DNA of 5,530 nucleotides from positions 1 to 5,530 of the forward strand of contig JAFWGD010000224.1 in the NCBI GenBank assembly GCA_017515355.1. The letters are read 5' to 3'. The DNA is from Coriobacteriales bacterium (GTDB lineage Bacteria; Actinomycetota; Coriobacteriia; Coriobacteriales; CADBOM01). The notes beneath the pieces are model-generated. The model saw nothing but the letters and a program-made list of their open reading frames with translations, did not search any database and was not told the origin of the DNA. The translations under genes were made by a program, and so were the position numbers. This document shows positions 4,965-5,530 of this stretch, piece by piece; position 1 is the stretch's first letter; each line of letters begins with the position of its first letter.

Positions 4965-5530
4965 ATGGAAATCTTGCGAGATTGGACTGAGATGGCTGAG
5001 AACGAGAACGCCGAGTTTGTAGATGAAGATACCCGGGATCGAATCGCGACATACGCCAACGAGGTCGCGAAAGCACGTGCCGAAAGGTATCCTTGGGGCA
5101 CCCCGCCCGCCAAGATCGACGAGTCGCTGATTGCCGAGACCATCGAGAGCGATGTCATCATCGTAGGCGGTGGCATGTCGGGTCTCGCCGCAGGGGCCAG
5201 ACTCACGCAATTCGGAATCGATGCGGTGGTGGTCGAGAAGCACTCCGGACTCTCGGCGCGAGGAGCGCACATCGCTACCATCGGCTCGAGCATCCAGGAT
5301 CGCGCGGGCGTCCACATCGACAAGAGGCAGTTCGCACGCGACTGGATGCGAATCAGCGGAAGCCGCGTCGACGAGGATCTGCTGTGGCTTTTCATCGAGG
5401 AGAGCCGCGATGCATTCGAATGGCTGCTTGAGATCGGCGGAGACGACGTCGACGCGATGCTCTGCTCCTACTACAAGGGCCCCGATTTCACCGAATATCC
5501 CGGTACGCATGTGATTTTCGAGAAGGAGGC
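4965..5530 (+). CDS. FAD-dependent oxidoreductase, fumarate reductase flavoprotein type (3' end outside window)
   Basis: 188 codons are visible and the frame runs off the right edge. After an acidic, charged N-terminus of about 60 residues containing RYPWGTPPAKIDESLI (41-56), the Rossmann FAD-binding segment starts at DVIIVGGGMSGLAAGARL (63-80), with GGGMSG as the dinucleotide motif and Glu91 ending strand two (AVVVEK). SARGAHIATIGSSIQ (97-111) follows at the place where this family contacts FAD. No Tat or Sec signal is seen, so the protein should be cytoplasmic. Relatives reduce fumarate or other C=C bonds, or oxidise steroids or xenobiotics; the substrate-binding part is not in view. ATG 4965 is chosen because of the TATACT box just upstream. 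ATG 4992, preceded by GGA at five bases, is the alternative and would remove nine residues. It is divergent from nat. Confidence 0.85.
   Translation, partial: MEILRDWTEMAENENAEFVDEDTRDRIATYANEVAKARAERYPWGTPPAKIDESLIAETIESDVIIVGGGMSGLAAGARLTQFGIDAVVVEKHSGLSARGAHIATIGSSIQDRAGVHIDKRQFARDWMRISGSRVDEDLLWLFIEESRDAFEWLLEIGGDDVDAMLCSYYKGPDFTEYPGTHVIFEKE

Overview
The window looks like ordinary chromosomal DNA from a moderately high-GC bacterium. Purine-rich Shine-Dalgarno (SD) sites precede most genes. The family content, especially a fumarate-reductase-type flavoprotein with the RYPWGTPP...DVIIVGGG type of N-terminus, together with a nitrilase-like hydrolase and an arylamine N-acetyltransferase, suggests a gut actinobacterium of the Coriobacteriia/Eggerthellales. 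That placement is inference from family resemblance, not a match to a known genome. No mobile element, tRNA, rRNA or CRISPR array was seen.

Layout from left to right. (1) Minus strand, cut by the left edge: a protein with a basic N-terminus, one hydrophobic segment and a leucine-carboxyl-methyltransferase-like (SAM-dependent) domain. (2) Plus strand, divergent from it: a DUF523/TudS-like iron-sulfur protein. (3) Minus strand, overlapping the end of gene 2 tail to tail: a cysteine-rich protein I do not recognise. (4) and (5) Minus strand and directly adjacent: a low-molecular-weight protein-tyrosine phosphatase (LMW-PTP) broken by an in-frame TAG just after its active-site loop, followed through a TGATG stop/start overlap by a DUF2115-like protein with a CP...C..C metal-site-like C-terminus. 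(6) Plus strand, divergent from the phosphatase: a carbon-nitrogen hydrolase with a probable TTG start and a strong SD. (7) Minus strand, convergent with it: arylamine N-acetyltransferase with an intact Cys-His-Asp triad. (8) Plus strand, divergent from it and cut by the right edge: an FAD-binding fumarate-reductase-type flavoprotein whose start lies only about nine bases after a TATACT box, suggesting a leaderless transcript.

The genes do not form one clear pathway. Only LMW-PTP/DUF2115, possibly with the cysteine-rich gene, looks like a transcription unit. The other genes are single units in alternating orientation with short divergent control regions of 137, 178 and 168 bases. The points most worth a second look are the nonsense codon in the phosphatase, the predicted extracytoplasmic position of a SAM-type methyltransferase domain, a DUF2115 homologue in an apparently bacterial context, and two dyad repeats in the divergent control regions.
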